A program made the translations under genes and the position numbers. The notes under the pieces are model-generated. The model made no database searches. It saw only the letters and a list, made by a program, of their open reading frames with translations, and was not told the DNA's origin. This document shows positions 5,341 through 6,071 of a stretch of DNA of 6,071 nt, in pieces (the stretch's first letter is position 1; each line of letters starts with the position of its first letter). Location of the stretch: contig JBBRWV010000167.1 in the NCBI GenBank assembly GCA_038248985.1, forward strand, positions 1-6,071, written 5' to 3'. This DNA comes from JBBRWV01 sp038248985. Its GTDB lineage: Bacteria > Planctomycetota > Phycisphaerae > WQYP01.

Positions 5341-6071
5341 ATGAAACCCTGGGACCTCGAAGAAATCCGCCGCGCCACCAAGGGCCGCTACCTCCACCGC
5401 GGCACCCGCGCCTTCAGCGGCCGCGTCTCCACCGACAGCCGCAAAGCCGCCGAAAACGACCTCTTCATCGCCCTCCATGGCGAAAAGTTTGACGCCCACA
5501 ATTTCCTCCCCGATGTCCTCGCCCGCAAAATCGCCGTCGCGCTCCTCCATAGTGAACCTTCGCCCGCGACCCTTGCCCTCGCTGCCCAAAACAACGTCGC
5601 CCTCATCCTCGTCGACAACACCCTCACCGCCCTCAACCGCCTTGCCGCCGCCTACCGCAAAGACCTCCGCGCCAAGGTGATAGCAGTGGGGGGGAGCAAT
5701 GGCAAAACCACCACCAAACGCATCCTCCATTCCCTCCTCTCCGAAAAACTCGTCGGCCACGCCAGCCCTAAATCCTTCAACAACAACATCGGCATGCCCC
5801 TCACCCTCCTCGAAGTCGAACCCCGCCACGAATACGTCATCCTCGAAATCGGCACCAATGCCCCCGGTGAAATCGCCGCCCTCGGCGATGTCTGCCGCCC
5901 TGACATCGCCGTCATCACCTCCATCGGCCTTGAGCATCTCGAAAAACTCCTCACCCTCGACGGCGTCGCCCACGAAGAAGCCTCCATCGCCCGCTACCTC
6001 GCCGACGCCGGCACCCTCATCCTCCCCGCCGAGGCCCCCGAACTCCACCGCGCTCTCAAAAAATCCCCCGT
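5341..6071 (+). CDS. murF: UDP-MurNAc-tripeptide:D-Ala-D-Ala ligase MurF (3' truncated by the window)
   Basis: The first 243 residues of a cytoplasmic Mur ligase that adds D-Ala-D-Ala to UDP-MurNAc-tripeptide, completing the pentapeptide precursor. The frame is open to the window edge; the C-terminal domain is missing only because the window ends. AGGAA at 5330-5334 lies 6 nt before the ATG, a good ribosome binding site. The N-terminal domain contains VSTDSRKAAENDLFIAL (29-45) and GEKFDAHNF. The P-loop is GGSNGKTT (117-124), followed by FNNNIGMPLTLL (146-157), which is characteristic of MurF, EIGTNAPGEI (169-178) and TSIGLEHLEKL (193-203) with the conserved H199. Where E. coli MurF has the AKGEI segment containing the expected carbamylated lysine, this protein reads GVAHEEASI (208-216), placing E213 at the lysine position. 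The P-loop codons are atypical and contain a G7 run. Confidence 0.94.
   Translation, partial: MKPWDLEEIRRATKGRYLHRGTRAFSGRVSTDSRKAAENDLFIALHGEKFDAHNFLPDVLARKIAVALLHSEPSPATLALAAQNNVALILVDNTLTALNRLAAAYRKDLRAKVIAVGGSNGKTTTKRILHSLLSEKLVGHASPKSFNNNIGMPLTLLEVEPRHEYVILEIGTNAPGEIAALGDVCRPDIAVITSIGLEHLEKLLTLDGVAHEEASIARYLADAGTLILPAEAPELHRALKKSP

Noticed and set aside
5257..6048. Reverse-strand open frame opposite murF
   Set aside because: Same acidic Gly-rich composition caused by forward codon bias; the forward strand encodes clear MurF motifs.
1..6071. tRNA, rRNA, CRISPR array, insertion sequence or attachment site
   Set aside because: No cloverleaf-like sequence, regularly spaced direct repeats with spacers, transposase motifs or terminal inverted repeats were seen; nearly all of the window is explained by dcw genes.

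Overview
The window is a stretch of a bacterial cell-division and cell-wall (dcw) cluster, with every gene on the + strand. In order it holds a membrane-anchored double-LysM protein (137-1135), a short FtsL-like bitopic protein (1366-1692), an FtsI/PBP3-type transpeptidase (1757-3694), MurE (3732-5276) and the first 243 codons of MurF (5341 to the window end). The order ftsL-ftsI-murE-murF is the classical dcw order. The LysM gene sits where rsmH usually precedes ftsL.

The DNA is GC-rich, with a very strong preference for C-ending codons (GCC, CTC, ATC, GTC, ACC). MurE carries a DNPR motif, which indicates meso-diaminopimelate peptidoglycan, so the organism is Gram-negative-like. The LysM protein begins with a short basic stretch (MSREAKIG), then one membrane helix, a long Pro/Ala/Thr linker and C-terminal LysM domains. 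From memory this resembles proteins of Phycisphaerae and related Planctomycetota. That assignment is inference; no 16S rRNA or other marker is present.

Layout: 1-136 is a leader with no recognisable gene, and whatever lies upstream (rsmH/mraZ would be expected) is not identifiable. 1136-1365 is the largest gap (230 bp) and holds a candidate promoter and a perfect 7-bp GC hairpin. The other gaps are short: 64 bp ftsL-ftsI, 37 bp ftsI-murE and 64 bp murE-murF. This suggests one co-transcribed unit from at least ftsL onward. The leaders of murE and murF each carry a small hairpin just upstream of the ribosome binding site, and the murF one is embedded in a three-unit 10-bp repeat.

Working together: MurE and MurF complete the cytoplasmic UDP-MurNAc-pentapeptide precursor. 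FtsI cross-links the resulting peptidoglycan at the division site, probably in a complex with the FtsL-like protein. The LysM protein probably binds the wall from the membrane. I see no undescribed multi-gene system. The points most worth checking are a glutamate at the place of the MurF carbamylated lysine, two G7 runs in coding sequence (one in a codon-atypical MurF P-loop), the leader hairpins, and the LysM gene's position inside dcw.
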